Below are positions 1-9,086 of a stretch of DNA of 48,143 nt, in pieces. Made by a program: the position numbers and the translations under genes. The first letter of the stretch is position 1, and each line of letters begins with the position of its first letter. The DNA lies in assembly GCF_019443105.1 (NCBI RefSeq), contig NZ_JAHZIJ010000029.1:1-48143 (forward strand), written 5' to 3'. The notes under the pieces were generated by a model that was not told the DNA's origin, searched no databases, and worked only from the letters and a program-made list of their open reading frames with translations. This DNA comes from Paenibacillus oenotherae (lineage in GTDB: Bacteria > Bacillota > Bacilli > Paenibacillales > Paenibacillaceae).

Positions 1-105
1 TCCCAATTCGTAAGACCCCTGGTAGACGACCAGGTTGATAGGTTCGGGGTGGAAGTGCAGCAATGCATGCAGCTGACGAATACTAATCGGTCGAGGGCTT
101 ATCCT
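1..105 (+). rRNA. 23S ribosomal RNA, 3' end (partial)
   Basis: The first ~105 bases match the conserved 3' terminus of firmicute 23S rRNA (GTAAGACCCC, GACGACCAGGTTGATAGG, AGCTGACGAATACTAATCGG, TCGAGGGCTTATCC). The gene starts before the window. The exact 3' end is estimated from the terminal stem, give or take a few bases. It is followed by a spacer without a recognisable 5S gene and then by a tRNA cluster, so this is the tail of an rRNA operon. Confidence 0.93.
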
Positions 106-298
106 ATTTGGTATAAACCAGCTAATATTTACGCAAACCTTTCGTATCCAGTTTTCAGGGTGTAACCTGGTTTGGTAATACTACCAAGTGTAGTGATATC
201 TAATCTGTTGCACACGGCGTTTGGCGACGTCGTACAACCTGACCTTACCGCCTTGCCCTGGCGATGTAAGGGACAAGCTTTATAAGGGCAATTTGTGT
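106..298 (+). other. 23S-tRNA spacer without a recognisable 5S rRNA
   Basis: This spacer contains the phrase CAGTTTTCAGGGTG, typical of what lies just ahead of 5S in Bacillales operons. Where 5S should begin (TTTGGTGGCGAT-like) the sequence instead reads TTTGGTAATACTACCAA, a small hairpin (172-187). A second hairpin-like element, CTTACCGCC with GGCG-GTAAG, lies near 243-270. No 5S core (CCGAACACG or similar) is present. Why the 5S is missing is not shown by the sequence. Confidence 0.55.
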
Positions 299-375
299 GG
301 CGGTGTAGCTCAGCTGGCTAGAGCGTACGGTTCATACCCGTGAGGTCGGGGGTTCGATCCCCTCCGCCGCTACCA
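299..375 (+). tRNA. tRNA-Met (CAT), elongator type
   Basis: The cloverleaf is complete with encoded CCA. Acceptor GGCGGTG pairs with CGCCGCT, the anticodon loop is TTCATAC (anticodon CAT) and the T-loop is TTCGATC. The body resembles elongator Met tRNA of Bacillales; it lacks the GGG/CCC anticodon stem of an initiator. First of six tRNAs in the cluster. Confidence 0.95.
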
Positions 376-382
376 TACATAC

Positions 383-458
383 GGAGGCTTAGCTCAGCTG
401 GGAGAGCATCTGCCTTACAAGCAGAGGGTCGGCGGTTCGATCCCGTCAGCCTCCACCA
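383..458 (+). tRNA. tRNA-Val (TAC)
   Basis: Cloverleaf with acceptor GGAGGCT, anticodon loop CTTACAA (anticodon TAC), T-loop TTCGATC and encoded CCA. It lies 7 nt after tRNA-Met. Confidence 0.95.
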
Positions 459-470
459 TTCAACAAATAC

Positions 471-547
471 GGAGCTGTGGTGTAGTGGCCCAACATGCCT
501 GCCTGTCACGCAGGAGACCGCGGGTTCGAATCCCGTCAGCTCCGCCA
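471..547 (+). tRNA. tRNA-Asp (GTC)
   Basis: Acceptor GGAGCTG pairs with CAGCTCC, the anticodon stem-loop is CCTGC-CTGTCAC-GCAGG (anticodon GTC) and CCA is encoded. Third gene of the cluster. Confidence 0.95.
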
Positions 548-555
548 TTTTTTAT

Positions 556-631
<76 letters not shown>

Positions 632-668
632 TTTGTTGTTAGTTAAACAAATGAATTGTGCAGTTTCT

Positions 669-754
669 GGAGGGCTAGCGAAGTGGCCAAACGCAGCAGA
701 CTGTAAATCTGTTCTCTGACGAGTTCGGTGGTTCGAATCCATCGCCCTCCACCA
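669..754 (+). tRNA. tRNA-Tyr (GTA)
   Basis: An 86-nt class II tRNA with a long variable arm. The acceptor starts GGAGGGC, the anticodon loop is CTGTAAA (anticodon GTA), the T-loop is TTCGAAT and CCA is encoded. Confidence 0.95.
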
Positions 755-768
755 GTTTATCCAAGCAA

Positions 769-844
769 GAGCCATTAGCTCAGTTGGTAGAGCACCTGAC
801 TTTTAATCAGGGTGTCGTAGGTTCGAGTCCTACATGGCTCACCA
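769..844 (+). tRNA. tRNA-Lys (TTT)
   Basis: Acceptor GAGCCAT, anticodon loop CTTTTAA (anticodon TTT), T-loop TTCGAGT and encoded CCA. It is the last gene of the cluster, followed at once by a terminator. Confidence 0.95.
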
Positions 845-856
845 TTTTTACACACC

Positions 857-888
857 AAACTCTGTGGATCTATCCACAGAGTTTTTTT
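857..888 (+). terminator. Intrinsic terminator of the rRNA/tRNA operon
   Basis: Inverted repeat CTCTGTGGAT / ATCCACAGAG followed by a run of seven T. It ends transcription after tRNA-Lys. Confidence 0.9.
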
Positions 889-984
889 GTTGTATCTTAG
901 CAAGGTTCGAATTTAAGTCAGGAGTAATTTATTAGATGAAGGGTACACTGAGGCATATAGCCTGCGTTCACGGGAGGTTCCTTC

Positions 985-1926
985 ATGTTATATATAATGG
1001 CTGCTGCATTAGCGTTCGCGATCGTCGCCGTGTTAGTGCCAGTGCTTAGAAGATTGGCATTGCGGTTAGGTTTTGTAGATCGTCCTACGTCCCGCAAAAT
1101 TCATCGAAATCCGATCCCTCTTATGGGCGGAGCCTCTCTATACATAGGAATTGTTGTCGCATTATTTGCGTTCAAAGGATTCACTCCGCTCAGTCTGACG
1201 ATTAGCAGCGGAGGTCTCATTCTTGTTGTCGTTGGTCTTATTGATGATGCAGCGAAAGCGAAAGGAAGAGATTTTCCAGTATGGCCGCGTGTATGGTTGT
1301 ATCTTATTGCGTCCGCTGTCCCTCTCCTGTACGGAATTCGAATTATTGGCCTGTCAGGTCCCGGGGGGATGATCATTCTGCCGGATTGGCTTGCTGTCGG
1401 GGTCTCGCTCCTGTGGGTTTTCGCGCTGATCAACATGATTAATTTCATCGACGGTGTGGACGGATTGGCCTCCGGTGTGGCAACTTTATCCTCCTTGACG
1501 TTATTTATAGCGGCATTGTTCAAAGGCCAGCTGGAGACGGCGCTGCTTGCCGTTATACTTGTTGGAGCTTGCGCGGCTTTTCTTGTCTATAATTTTTATC
1601 CAGCCCGGATCTTCATGGGGGATGCCGGTGCGACCTTTCTTGGATACACGCTGGCTGTCATTGCTGTAGACGGTGCTTTCAAGAGCGCGACATTGATGAC
1701 CCTTGCGGTTCCTCTGCTGGCGCTAGGTGTGCCTATTCTGGATACAGTGGTCGTTATGCTTAGGCGGCTTACTACGGGCAAAGGGCTTCATCAGGCGGAC
1801 AAGCTTCATACTCACCATACGCTTATGCGATGGGGATTGACGCAAATTCAGACGGTATCCTTTATTTATCTCATTGCTGCCCTTTTCTCCTTGTTGTCCA
1901 TCGTTGTCCTGCTGACACTAAGCTGA
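985..1926 (+). CDS. tagO: Undecaprenyl-phosphate GlcNAc-1-phosphate transferase (TagO/WecA, MraY family)
   Basis: A polytopic membrane enzyme of 313 aa, the usual family length. It moves a sugar-1-phosphate, normally GlcNAc-1-P, from a UDP-sugar onto undecaprenyl phosphate, the first step of teichoic acid or secondary-wall polymer synthesis. Family motifs are visible: GLIDDA at about 84-89, NFIDGVDGLASG at about 153-164, FMGDAG at about 210-215, and a C-terminal HTHHTLMRWG histidine motif before the last helix. The ATG at 985 has GGGAGG about 8 bases upstream. It stands alone between the tRNA terminator and a PucR-type regulator. MraY itself is unlikely because no division-cluster genes are near. 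The exact sugar specificity is inferred. Confidence 0.88.
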   Translation: MLYIMAAALAFAIVAVLVPVLRRLALRLGFVDRPTSRKIHRNPIPLMGGASLYIGIVVALFAFKGFTPLSLTISSGGLILVVVGLIDDAAKAKGRDFPVWPRVWLYLIASAVPLLYGIRIIGLSGPGGMIILPDWLAVGVSLLWVFALINMINFIDGVDGLASGVATLSSLTLFIAALFKGQLETALLAVILVGACAAFLVYNFYPARIFMGDAGATFLGYTLAVIAVDGAFKSATLMTLAVPLLALGVPILDTVVVMLRRLTTGKGLHQADKLHTHHTLMRWGLTQIQTVSFIYLIAALFSLLSIVVLLTLS

Positions 1927-2002
1927 AAACAGTGGAGATGTATGATACAATGGCTCTAAAAAAGAGCACTACGACGGGCTCGTGGATAGGGGCAGCAGAT
2001 GG

Positions 2003-3142
2003 ATGAGTGAAGCCAAATGGATGGAGCAGCTGCAGCATATACTAGATTGCCCGCTCAGACAATTTCAACTGCCAGTTCAGGCTTGGAAATCGAATGGGTC
2101 AGGATCGAATAGAGGAACGAAGGCCTCCCGCTCTGCGAATGCGGCTAAAGCCGGAGACCACATGGCGGGACAGGAGGGACTGATATGGTTTGCTCTACGG
2201 GTTGATTCGGGGAGCATCACCGCATTAGAGGTAGGTAAGGAGCAGCTGTCCGATACGGAGAAGAAGCTGATCGGTTGGATGATCTCGCTCAAAGCTGCCG
2301 GCACAGGAGCTGGCGCTAATGTTTCGGAATCGGAGCGCTATGCCAGGGAGCTTGGATCATGGATTGCAGAACAGCTGGAGATTCCTGATGCGAAGCTTTC
2401 TGTGCCGGATCATTTGATGGCAAGGGGGAGACTGTTCTCCAGCATGATCCCGTTTCTGCTTGTTTGTGAGCAAGCGGAGGCTGTCAGGTCAAGCTATACG
2501 GAGCTGGAGAAGCTGCTGCGTTCTTTCTTGGCAGAGGATGTGATGCTTATTCCTCTTAAAGAGCAGGAATGGCTCGTGCTTAGTCCCGTATCATTAATTC
2601 GCGATGCACAATCGGAGGATCGTGAGACGGAACAGGAGGAGTCCGTTGAGGAAAGTCTGGCTTCTATTGCACAGGGCCTGCAGGAGATGCTGTCCAGTGA
2701 ATGGATTGGCGAATGCCATTTGGCGGTTTCGCAGCCTATGTCTCCAGCCAGTTCAATCGTCGCAACGACGGCTTTGTTGAGGGAAACGATTCATTTGGGC
2801 CGGACGTTCCATATGGGTGCCAACATCCATCTGCCGTGGCTGCTTCATCTGGAGCGCCTTCTTAGCACAATACCGGAGAGCCAGCGGGCCAGATTTGTTG
2901 AACAAGCGCTCAAGCGGACGGACTTCTTCCTGGAGCCGGAAATTTTATCAACGCTCGAAACCTTCTTTTCACTGGACTGCAATGTGAGTGAGACGGCGAA
3001 GAAGCTGTACATTCATCGCAACACGCTTCTGTACCGGTTGGACAAGCTCAAGCAGGAGACGGAGCTGGATGTGAGGCAGTTCAGCGATGCGGTTCTTGTG
3101 AAGATTGTTCTGCTTTTGTATAAAGTGACGAAAAGGAAGTAG
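2003..3142 (+). CDS. PucR/CdaR-type transcriptional regulator with C-terminal HTH
   Basis: A 379-aa protein whose last ~65 residues form the PucR-type helix-turn-helix (VSETAKKLYIHRNTLLYRLD), which marks this regulator class. The middle looks like the degenerate GGDEF-like region of CdaR proteins. The N-terminal third is unique, with a polar serine/glycine-rich stretch near residues 25-50. I place the start at ATG 2003 (MSEAKWMEQL) because AGGGGC sits about 10 bases ahead; an in-frame GTG at 1982 is possible but has little ribosome-binding sequence. The gene lies 92 bases before a sugar ABC ATPase gene, so it may control sugar uptake. The effector cannot be read from the sequence. Confidence 0.78.
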   Translation: MSEAKWMEQLQHILDCPLRQFQLPVQAWKSNGSGSNRGTKASRSANAAKAGDHMAGQEGLIWFALRVDSGSITALEVGKEQLSDTEKKLIGWMISLKAAGTGAGANVSESERYARELGSWIAEQLEIPDAKLSVPDHLMARGRLFSSMIPFLLVCEQAEAVRSSYTELEKLLRSFLAEDVMLIPLKEQEWLVLSPVSLIRDAQSEDRETEQEESVEESLASIAQGLQEMLSSEWIGECHLAVSQPMSPASSIVATTALLRETIHLGRTFHMGANIHLPWLLHLERLLSTIPESQRARFVEQALKRTDFFLEPEILSTLETFFSLDCNVSETAKKLYIHRNTLLYRLDKLKQETELDVRQFSDAVLVKIVLLLYKVTKRK

Positions 3143-3161
3143 TTTTTTTGTAAAGTATGTA

Positions 3162-3180
3162 CATAGTCATAATGACTGTG
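3162..3180. promoter_or_regulatory. Palindrome upstream of the sugar ABC ATPase (possible operator)
   Basis: The 19-base sequence CATAGTCATAATGACTGTG is a palindrome around a central A with one mismatched pair (core AGTCAT-A-ATGACT). It sits between the regulator stop and the ATPase gene, about 55 bases upstream of that start. A TTGTAA at 3148-3153 could be a -35 element. The binding protein is unknown. Confidence 0.35.
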
Positions 3181-3234
3181 CTGATATAAGATAAGTGTAG
3201 TCAAGAACAACTATTCGTTTAGGGGGAAATACAC

Positions 3235-4356
3235 ATGGCAGGCGTACGTTTAGAGCACATTTACAAGAAATATGCAGGTACCGATAAAGCTTCTGTTACT
3301 GACGTTAACTTGGATATTAAGGACAAGGAATTCCTCGTTCTGGTTGGTCCGTCGGGTTGCGGTAAATCCACGACATTGCGTATGATCGCAGGTCTTGAAG
3401 ATATTACCGAAGGAAAGCTGTTCATCGGCGAGCGTCTTGTAAACGATGTTGCTCCTAAAGACCGCGATATCGCGATGGTTTTCCAATCCTATGCACTGTA
3501 TCCTCATATGAACGTATATCAGAACATGGCATTTGGTCTTAAACTCCGTAAATTCAAAAAGGCGGATATCGATAAACGTGTTCGTGAAGCCGCTAAAATT
3601 CTTGATATTGAGCATTTGCTTGAGCGTAAGCCGAAAGCACTCTCCGGTGGTCAACGTCAGCGTGTCGCACTGGGCCGCGCAATCGTTCGTGAGCCTCAAG
3701 TATTCTTGATGGATGAGCCGCTCTCCAACTTGGATGCTAAACTTCGTGGTCAGATGCGTGCTGAAATTACGAAACTGGCTAAGCGTCTGGAAACGACTGT
3801 TATCTACGTAACGCATGACCAGATCGAAGCAATGACGATGGGTGACCGTATCGTAGTTATGAAGGACGGCTTTATTCAACAAGCTGCTTCTCCAGAAGAG
3901 CTGTACAACCACCCGATTAATATTTTCGTAGCAGGCTTTATCGGATCGCCATCGATGAACTTCATCAATGGTACGCTGTCTGATCAAGGCGGCGCTGTTC
4001 GCTTCAAAACGAATGGTGTTGACGTTGTTGTCCCTGAAGGCAGAGCACAGTTGCTCCGTGACAAGGGCATGATCGGCAAAGAGGTCATTATGGGTCTTCG
4101 TCCTGAGGATCTGCATGAAGAGCCTGTATTCCTGGAAGCATCGCCAAATTCAATCGTTAACGCTAATGTAGACGTAGCGGAGAATCTGGGTCACGAAATC
4201 CTTCTGTACATGAACGGTGTCGGCAATGATACGGTAATCGCTCGTGTAGACGGCCGCTCCAATGTTAAAGAAGGCTCCAAGCTTAAGCTTGCAATCGATA
4301 TGAATAAAGTTCATATCTTCGATAAAGAGACCGAAATGAACGTGTTTGAAGTTTAA
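3235..4356 (+). CDS. msmX: Sugar ABC transporter ATP-binding protein, MsmX/UgpC type
   Basis: A 373-aa ATPase of the carbohydrate-uptake CUT1 family, which energises several sugar importers from the cytoplasmic face. Walker [10 protein letters not shown] is at 38-46, the signature LSGGQRQ at about 136-142, Walker B VFLMDE at 156-161, the H-loop is VTHD, and a TOBE-like C-terminal region of about 130 residues follows. AGGGGGAA precedes the ATG. No permease or binding-protein genes are adjacent, which fits the shared, multi-purpose MsmX role known in B. subtilis. A terminator-like hairpin follows. Confidence 0.92.
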   Translation: MAGVRLEHIYKKYAGTDKASVTDVNLDIKDKEFLVLVGPSGCGKSTTLRMIAGLEDITEGKLFIGERLVNDVAPKDRDIAMVFQSYALYPHMNVYQNMAFGLKLRKFKKADIDKRVREAAKILDIEHLLERKPKALSGGQRQRVALGRAIVREPQVFLMDEPLSNLDAKLRGQMRAEITKLAKRLETTVIYVTHDQIEAMTMGDRIVVMKDGFIQQAASPEELYNHPINIFVAGFIGSPSMNFINGTLSDQGGAVRFKTNGVDVVVPEGRAQLLRDKGMIGKEVIMGLRPEDLHEEPVFLEASPNSIVNANVDVAENLGHEILLYMNGVGNDTVIARVDGRSNVKEGSKLKLAIDMNKVHIFDKETEMNVFEV

Positions 4357-4371
4357 TAACGGCTTGTTCAT

Positions 4372-4398
4372 AAACCGCCCGATTTCATCGGGCGGTTT
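4372..4398 (+). terminator. Hairpin after msmX
   Basis: Perfect 12-bp inverted repeat AAACCGCCCGAT / ATCGGGCGGTTT with a 3-base loop. It has only a short T stretch, so it may be a weak terminator or a 3'-end protecting stem. Confidence 0.6.
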
Positions 4399-4436
4399 CG
4401 TGTGTCCAAAGTATTAAATTTATAAGGAAAGCAATT

Positions 4437-4476
4437 GCGCCGAAATGAACGGAAACGTTGATTTCGGCGCTTTTTT
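4437..4476 (+). terminator. Intrinsic terminator upstream of hprK
   Basis: GCGCCGAAAT pairs with ATTTCGGCGC around a 14-base loop and is followed by six T. It is the stronger of the two hairpins between msmX and hprK. Confidence 0.85.
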
Positions 4477-4553
4477 CCTATACGATGATTACATTGGAAA
4501 TTTGGTGTACTATCACATTGATTATAGCTGGCAACGAATGAGGAGGCCGAGGA

Positions 4554-5492
4554 ATGGCTAAGAAGGTAAAAGTTTCCGAGCTTGTTGGGCAGTTACAGCT
4601 GGAGATTGTTAGTGGAGAAGATGGACTGAAACGGAATATAACGGTCGATGATTTGTCCCGGCCAGGTCTGGAGATGGCCGGCTACTTTCATTATTATCCC
4701 AAGGAACGGGTACAAATTCTCGGGAAGACAGAGCTAGCCTTTATGGAGACGCTCACGAACGAGGAGCGGATGGACCGCATCGAGCGCCTATGTGATGATG
4801 AGACGCCGTGCTTCATCATTACGCGCGGATTGGAAGCGCCGCAGGAGCTTATTGAGCAATCGAATTTGAAGAAGATTCCGGTGCTCCGCAGTACAGGAGC
4901 GACAACGATTCTGCTCAGTCGAATAACGAACTTTCTGGAACGAAAGCTTGCCCCTTCGGCGACGATTCACGGGGTTCTGGTCGATGTCTATGGTGTCGGC
5001 ATGCTCATTACTGGCGGAAGCGGTATCGGTAAGAGTGAAACTGCACTTGAGCTTGTAAAGCGGAGCCATCGGCTTGTTGCAGATGATGCTGTAGAAATCA
5101 GGCAAACATCGGATGGTCAATTGCATGGCAGCGCTCCGGAGCTTATTCGCCACCTGCTTGAAATACGCGGACTTGGCATCATCAATGTGATGACCTTATT
5201 CGGCGCAGGAGCGGTTCGCACGATGAAGAGAATCAGTGTCGTTATTAAGCTGGAGAACTGGCAGCCTGATAAGCAATATGACCGCTTGGGCCTCGATGAG
5301 GAGCTGACCCGCATCATTGATACGGATGTGCCGCTCGTTACTGTGCCGGTACGCCCGGGGCGGAACTTGGCGGTTATTATAGAGGTTGCTGCGATGAACT
5401 TCCGCCTGAAACGGATGGGCTACAACGCCGCGCTGCAATTTACGAATAAGCTGACAGAGACCATTGCTGACGACACGGATGATTTTGATTGA
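4554..5492 (+). CDS. hprK: HPr kinase/phosphorylase
   Basis: A 312-aa bifunctional enzyme that phosphorylates Ser46 of HPr/Crh when fructose bisphosphate is high and removes the phosphate when Pi rises, thereby controlling carbon catabolite repression through CcpA. The P-loop GGSGIGKS is at 154-161, and the family signature [18 protein letters not shown] lies about 45 residues later. AGGAGG precedes the ATG at 4554. It leads hprK-lgt-ppaX-acyltransferase, the conserved Bacillales order. Its likely substrate, an HPr with Ser46, is encoded at 23004-23273. Confidence 0.96.
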   Translation: MAKKVKVSELVGQLQLEIVSGEDGLKRNITVDDLSRPGLEMAGYFHYYPKERVQILGKTELAFMETLTNEERMDRIERLCDDETPCFIITRGLEAPQELIEQSNLKKIPVLRSTGATTILLSRITNFLERKLAPSATIHGVLVDVYGVGMLITGGSGIGKSETALELVKRSHRLVADDAVEIRQTSDGQLHGSAPELIRHLLEIRGLGIINVMTLFGAGAVRTMKRISVVIKLENWQPDKQYDRLGLDEELTRIIDTDVPLVTVPVRPGRNLAVIIEVAAMNFRLKRMGYNAALQFTNKLTETIADDTDDFD

Positions 5493-5511
5493 TAAAGGAG
5501 CATGCTGAGCT

Positions 5512-6522
5512 ATGTTTGCATTGAGTCTGGAGTCCATTGCTTTTACACTAGGACCGCTTAAGGTTCACTGGTACGGCATTATTCTGGGAGCTGCAGCGCT
5601 TGTTGGTTTGCTGCTGGCTGTAAGAGAGGGCAAACGGTTCGGCTTGTCGCCGGATTTCTTCATGGATCTGGTGCTGCTTGGCGTACCGTCGGCCATTATT
5701 GGCGCGCGGTTATATTATGTCGCCTTCAAGTGGGAAGAATATAACGATAATTGGCTGGATATATTCAAGATCTGGAACGGTGGCATTGCAATCTATGGGG
5801 CAATAATAGGCGCGTTAATCTGCGGTTATTTCTACGCTCGCCGCAAAGGCTACGGCTTCCTGCGCATTGCCGATATTTGTGCGCCGGGGTTAATTGTTGG
5901 ACAACTGATTGGACGCTGGGGCAATTACGTCAATCAGGAGGCTTACGGCGGACCTGTCGAGGAGAGCTTCCTCAGGGATACTCTTAATCTGCCAGGCTGG
6001 ATTGTGGATCAAATGTTTATTAACGGTCAGTTTCATCACCCGACATTCCTCTATGAATCATTATGGAATCTTGTAGGGCTTGGACTGCTTCTGGTACTTC
6101 GCCGTCGTCCATTCCTGCGTGCGGGCGAGCTGCTGATGAGCTACTTTATCTGGTATTCTATCGGCAGGTTCTTTATCGAAGGTCTGCGTACAGATAGTCT
6201 GGCGTTCCAAGGGCCTTCATGGTTCGCTTCGCTGATTGACGGTTTATGGTCTCCGATGACTGCGGTATTCACCGCAGGAGATCTGAGCGCTGATTACGGC
6301 AATGTACGTATTTCACAGCTTGTATCTCTTGTGCTTATAGTTGCCGCTGTGGCGTTCATTATAATCCGGAGGAAGACAGGAGCGGCGAACGAGCGTTACT
6401 CCGATCCCATCATTTCACGCAAGACAGGTCTTCCAGCCGGAATCGTTGTGCAAGAAGCTGGCGATGAAGCGCAAGCGGGCGTGGCAAGCAATGCAGCGGA
6501 TAAAGGTTCCAAGAAGGAATGA
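5512..6522 (+). CDS. lgt: Prolipoprotein diacylglyceryl transferase
   Basis: A 336-aa integral membrane enzyme that attaches diacylglycerol from phosphatidylglycerol to the lipobox cysteine of prelipoproteins. The Lgt signature is seen in GQLIGRWGNYVNQEAYGG, together with the HWYGI motif near the N-terminus and HPTFLYESLWN further on. The C-terminal tail (about residues 290-336) is hydrophilic and longer than in E. coli. AAGGAG lies 11 bases ahead of the ATG. It starts 19 bases after hprK and is probably co-transcribed with it. Confidence 0.95.
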   Translation: MFALSLESIAFTLGPLKVHWYGIILGAAALVGLLLAVREGKRFGLSPDFFMDLVLLGVPSAIIGARLYYVAFKWEEYNDNWLDIFKIWNGGIAIYGAIIGALICGYFYARRKGYGFLRIADICAPGLIVGQLIGRWGNYVNQEAYGGPVEESFLRDTLNLPGWIVDQMFINGQFHHPTFLYESLWNLVGLGLLLVLRRRPFLRAGELLMSYFIWYSIGRFFIEGLRTDSLAFQGPSWFASLIDGLWSPMTAVFTAGDLSADYGNVRISQLVSLVLIVAAVAFIIIRRKTGAANERYSDPIISRKTGLPAGIVVQEAGDEAQAGVASNAADKGSKKE

Positions 6523-6540
6523 AAGTTAAAGGAGCAGCCG

Positions 6541-7218
6541 ATGATAACCGACATCAGAACGATCCTGTTTGATCTGGACGGAACGATACTGGATACGAAC
6601 GACCTCATTATTGAATCCTTCATTCAATCTCTTCAAGATATTGTTCCTCAGCCATTCGGCCGGGAGGATATCATTCCGAGCATGGGACAGCCTTTGCCTG
6701 TGCAGATGCAGTTGTTCTCGGGGCAAGAAGAGGTGTCCCATCTTGTAGCTATGTACCGGGAAATTAATCTGCGCCTGCATGATGACTATGTGAAGCCGTT
6801 CCCGGGTGTGCAGGAGGTGCTCGCAAGGCTGCACGCACATGGCATTCAGATTGGGATTGTCACGACGAAGATGAGACTGACGACAGAACGAGGACTGCGT
6901 TATGCAGGATTGTATGATTATGTCGCGCCGCAGGGCATTATTACGATTGATGATGTTGCTAATCCCAAGCCGCATCCCGAGCCTGTGCGATTAGCTGTAG
7001 AAGCGCTGGGCGCTGATCCGGCAACGACAATCATGGTTGGCGACAGTACAGTCGATATGGAATCGGCGGAGTCTGCCGGTGTTGCATCGGTTGGCGTTGC
7101 GTGGTCGCTGAAGGGCGAGGAGATACTGCGTCAGAGCGGTGCGCGTCATATCATATACGATATGCGCGATTTGTATGCGTTCGCAGGATTGGAGCGGGAG
7201 CCGCTTGAGAAACGTTGA
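6541..7218 (+). CDS. ppaX: Pyrophosphatase PpaX (HAD superfamily)
   Basis: A 225-aa cytoplasmic HAD phosphatase. Motif I is [11 protein letters not shown] (nucleophile Asp in FDLDGT), motif II is IVTTK, and motif IV is [12 protein letters not shown]. In Bacillus, PpaX hydrolyses the pyrophosphate that HprK releases when it dephosphorylates P-Ser-HPr, so its place two genes after hprK supports the call. AAAGGAG precedes the ATG by about 8 bases. The 3' end overlaps the likely TTG start of the following acyltransferase. Confidence 0.93.
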   Translation: MITDIRTILFDLDGTILDTNDLIIESFIQSLQDIVPQPFGREDIIPSMGQPLPVQMQLFSGQEEVSHLVAMYREINLRLHDDYVKPFPGVQEVLARLHAHGIQIGIVTTKMRLTTERGLRYAGLYDYVAPQGIITIDDVANPKPHPEPVRLAVEALGADPATTIMVGDSTVDMESAESAGVASVGVAWSLKGEEILRQSGARHIIYDMRDLYAFAGLEREPLEKR

Positions 7219-7690
7219 GCGATATCCGGTGGAAGGGCCGAATGCGCTCTGGCAGATGTACCGGACAGTGAGCAGGTTCAAAGCGGTTCGCAATTTCATT
7301 TTTATTCAACTAGCACGTTATTGCCCGTCATTGCCGGTCAAGAATTGGATCTATCGGCGCGTACTTGGAATGAAGGTAGGGCGTCATAGCGCTTTTGCCT
7401 TGATGGTGATGGTGGATGTGTTCTTCCCTGAGCGTATCTCGGTTGGCGATAACACGATTATTGGCTATAATACGACGATTCTGACGCATGAGTATTTGAT
7501 CAAGGAGTACCGTCTCGGCCATGTGGCGATTGGCTCGGATGTGATGATCGGCGCCAATACGACGATACTGCCGGGAGTAACAATTGGCGATGGCGCCGTT
7601 GTAGCAGCGGGCTCTGTTGTACATAAGGATGTGCCTGCCGGAGCCTTTGTTGGCGGGAATCCTGTTCGTGAGCTGACGAGGAAATCGTGA
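7205..7690 (+). CDS. Acyltransferase with left-handed beta-helix hexapeptide repeats (YvoF-like)
   Basis: A protein of about 161 aa with hexapeptide repeats ([46 protein letters not shown]) and the end motif [13 protein letters not shown], typical of O-acetyltransferases of the maltose/galactoside acetyltransferase group. I prefer TTG 7205 ([13 protein letters not shown]) because GGGAG and GGAG precede it and homologues begin at this point. The reading frame is open further upstream (ATG 7175), but that stretch lies inside ppaX. It is the fourth gene of the hprK operon; its substrate is unknown. Confidence 0.82.
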   Translation: MRNVERYPVEGPNALWQMYRTVSRFKAVRNFIFIQLARYCPSLPVKNWIYRRVLGMKVGRHSAFALMVMVDVFFPERISVGDNTIIGYNTTILTHEYLIKEYRLGHVAIGSDVMIGANTTILPGVTIGDGAVVAAGSVVHKDVPAGAFVGGNPVRELTRKS

Positions 7691-7738
7691 GGATTATGCG
7701 ACGGTCTATATAAGCCGGATAAGGGTGCCATGCTGTGC

Positions 7739-7767
7739 TTGACGAATCGGGTGCAGCGTGGTACTAT
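7739..7767 (+). promoter_or_regulatory. Sigma-A promoter of the histidine operon
   Basis: TTGACG (7739-7744), a 17-base spacer and TACTAT (7762-7767). This gives a leader of about 75 bases before hisZ. I see no T-box or leader peptide rich in histidine codons in it. Confidence 0.8.
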
Positions 7768-7848
7768 TACGTCTAATCTCTTTATTTTGGCAGTATGGTA
7801 ACTTGGTAGTACGTTAATATACTAAAGTATTTGTGGGTGAAAACGAGA

Positions 7849-9084
7849 ATGTCCAAACCTAAAGTATTTGAGAAACCAATTGGTGTAAAAGATTACTTGC
7901 CGCATGCTGTCGGCAAGCTGAGGCAGATTGAGAATAATGTGCTTGCCTGCATGCGTTCATGGGGTTATGAGCAGATTATGACGCCAACGATGGAATATTA
8001 CGATACGGTAGGTGTCGCAAGTGCGACATCGGACCAGAAGCTGTTCAAGCTGCTTAATAATCGCGGCACTACGCTCGTGCTGCGCTCCGATATGACGGCG
8101 CCAATCGCAAGGGTTGTATCCTCCCTGCTCAAGGATTCCGAGTTCCCTCTGCGGCTGTCGTACCACTCCAATGTGTTCCGGAGCATCGAGGAGGAAGCCG
8201 GACGCGAAGCGGAGTTCTTCCAGACGGGAGTGGAGCTTGTCGGCGATGCATCGCCGGAGGCTGATGCCGAGGTTGTGGCGCTGGCCATTGCTTCGCTTCA
8301 AGCTGCCGGTGTCGAGCGTTTCAAAATTGCGATCGGCCATGTCGGTTTCCTGAATGGCTTATTCGAGGAGACGCTCAAAGGACATGAGGAGGCGCAAGAG
8401 GAGCTTAAGGCGTGCCTGCTTGGCCGTGACTATGTCGGCTATCGCGAGCGTCTTCGGGCGCTGGCGCTGGCGGAGCCGGTTCAGCGCGAGCTGGAAGGCA
8501 TCCTCAGGCTGCGCGGCGGGCAGGAAATCTGCAATCAAGCGCTGCAGCTCAGCGCTGATGCGACCGCACAGGCGTCGATCCGCCATTTGTGCGAGGTGTG
8601 GGATGTGCTTGGGGCGTACGGTGTGTGCGAGCATGTCATGATCGATCTGACGATGATTGGCGATTTTGACTATTATACGGGGATGACTTTCGAGGGGTAT
8701 GCGGCGGATCTTGGCTTCCCGGTTGTAAGCGGCGGACGCTATGATAATCTGCTGAAGCAGTTCGGCCGTCCGGCTCCTGCGACAGGCTTCTCCTTGAAGA
8801 CGACGCGCATTCTGGAGCTGATCGGCGATCATTCCGGGGATACTAAACCGCGTGTGCTGATCGGTTATATTGCAGGCGGACGCGAAGCTGCACTTGATAA
8901 GGCGCTCCGGCTGCGCGAAGCAGGGGATGCCATCATTGTAACGGAGAAGCTGGATGCTGCCGAGCAATTGATTGCTTTGAATCTAGAAGCTTCGGCATCG
9001 AATGATGGCAAGATTCTGTATAAAGGCGTAACATTCGAGACTTTCTTGCCGTTCTTCGGCAATGAAGATAGGGAGGTGCGCTAG
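7849..9084 (+). CDS. hisZ: ATP phosphoribosyltransferase regulatory subunit
   Basis: A 411-aa HisRS-like protein that has lost aminoacylation activity and forms a hetero-octamer with short HisG, giving histidine feedback control. The class II core is visible ([35 protein letters not shown], and [22 protein letters not shown]-type sequence split over the motif 3 region). The start is placed at ATG 7849, with GTGGGTGA about 10 bases ahead; an in-frame TTG at 7831 is an alternative. It is the first gene of the his operon and lies 2 bases before hisG, supporting a 1:1 complex. Confidence 0.93.
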   Translation: MSKPKVFEKPIGVKDYLPHAVGKLRQIENNVLACMRSWGYEQIMTPTMEYYDTVGVASATSDQKLFKLLNNRGTTLVLRSDMTAPIARVVSSLLKDSEFPLRLSYHSNVFRSIEEEAGREAEFFQTGVELVGDASPEADAEVVALAIASLQAAGVERFKIAIGHVGFLNGLFEETLKGHEEAQEELKACLLGRDYVGYRERLRALALAEPVQRELEGILRLRGGQEICNQALQLSADATAQASIRHLCEVWDVLGAYGVCEHVMIDLTMIGDFDYYTGMTFEGYAADLGFPVVSGGRYDNLLKQFGRPAPATGFSLKTTRILELIGDHSGDTKPRVLIGYIAGGREAALDKALRLREAGDAIIVTEKLDAAEQLIALNLEASASNDGKILYKGVTFETFLPFFGNEDREVR

Positions 9085-9086
9085 TA

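Noticed and set aside
7768-7848. T-box or histidine leader peptide before hisZ
   Set aside because: The leader is only about 75 bases and has neither an AGGGTGG-type T-box sequence nor a run of His codons.
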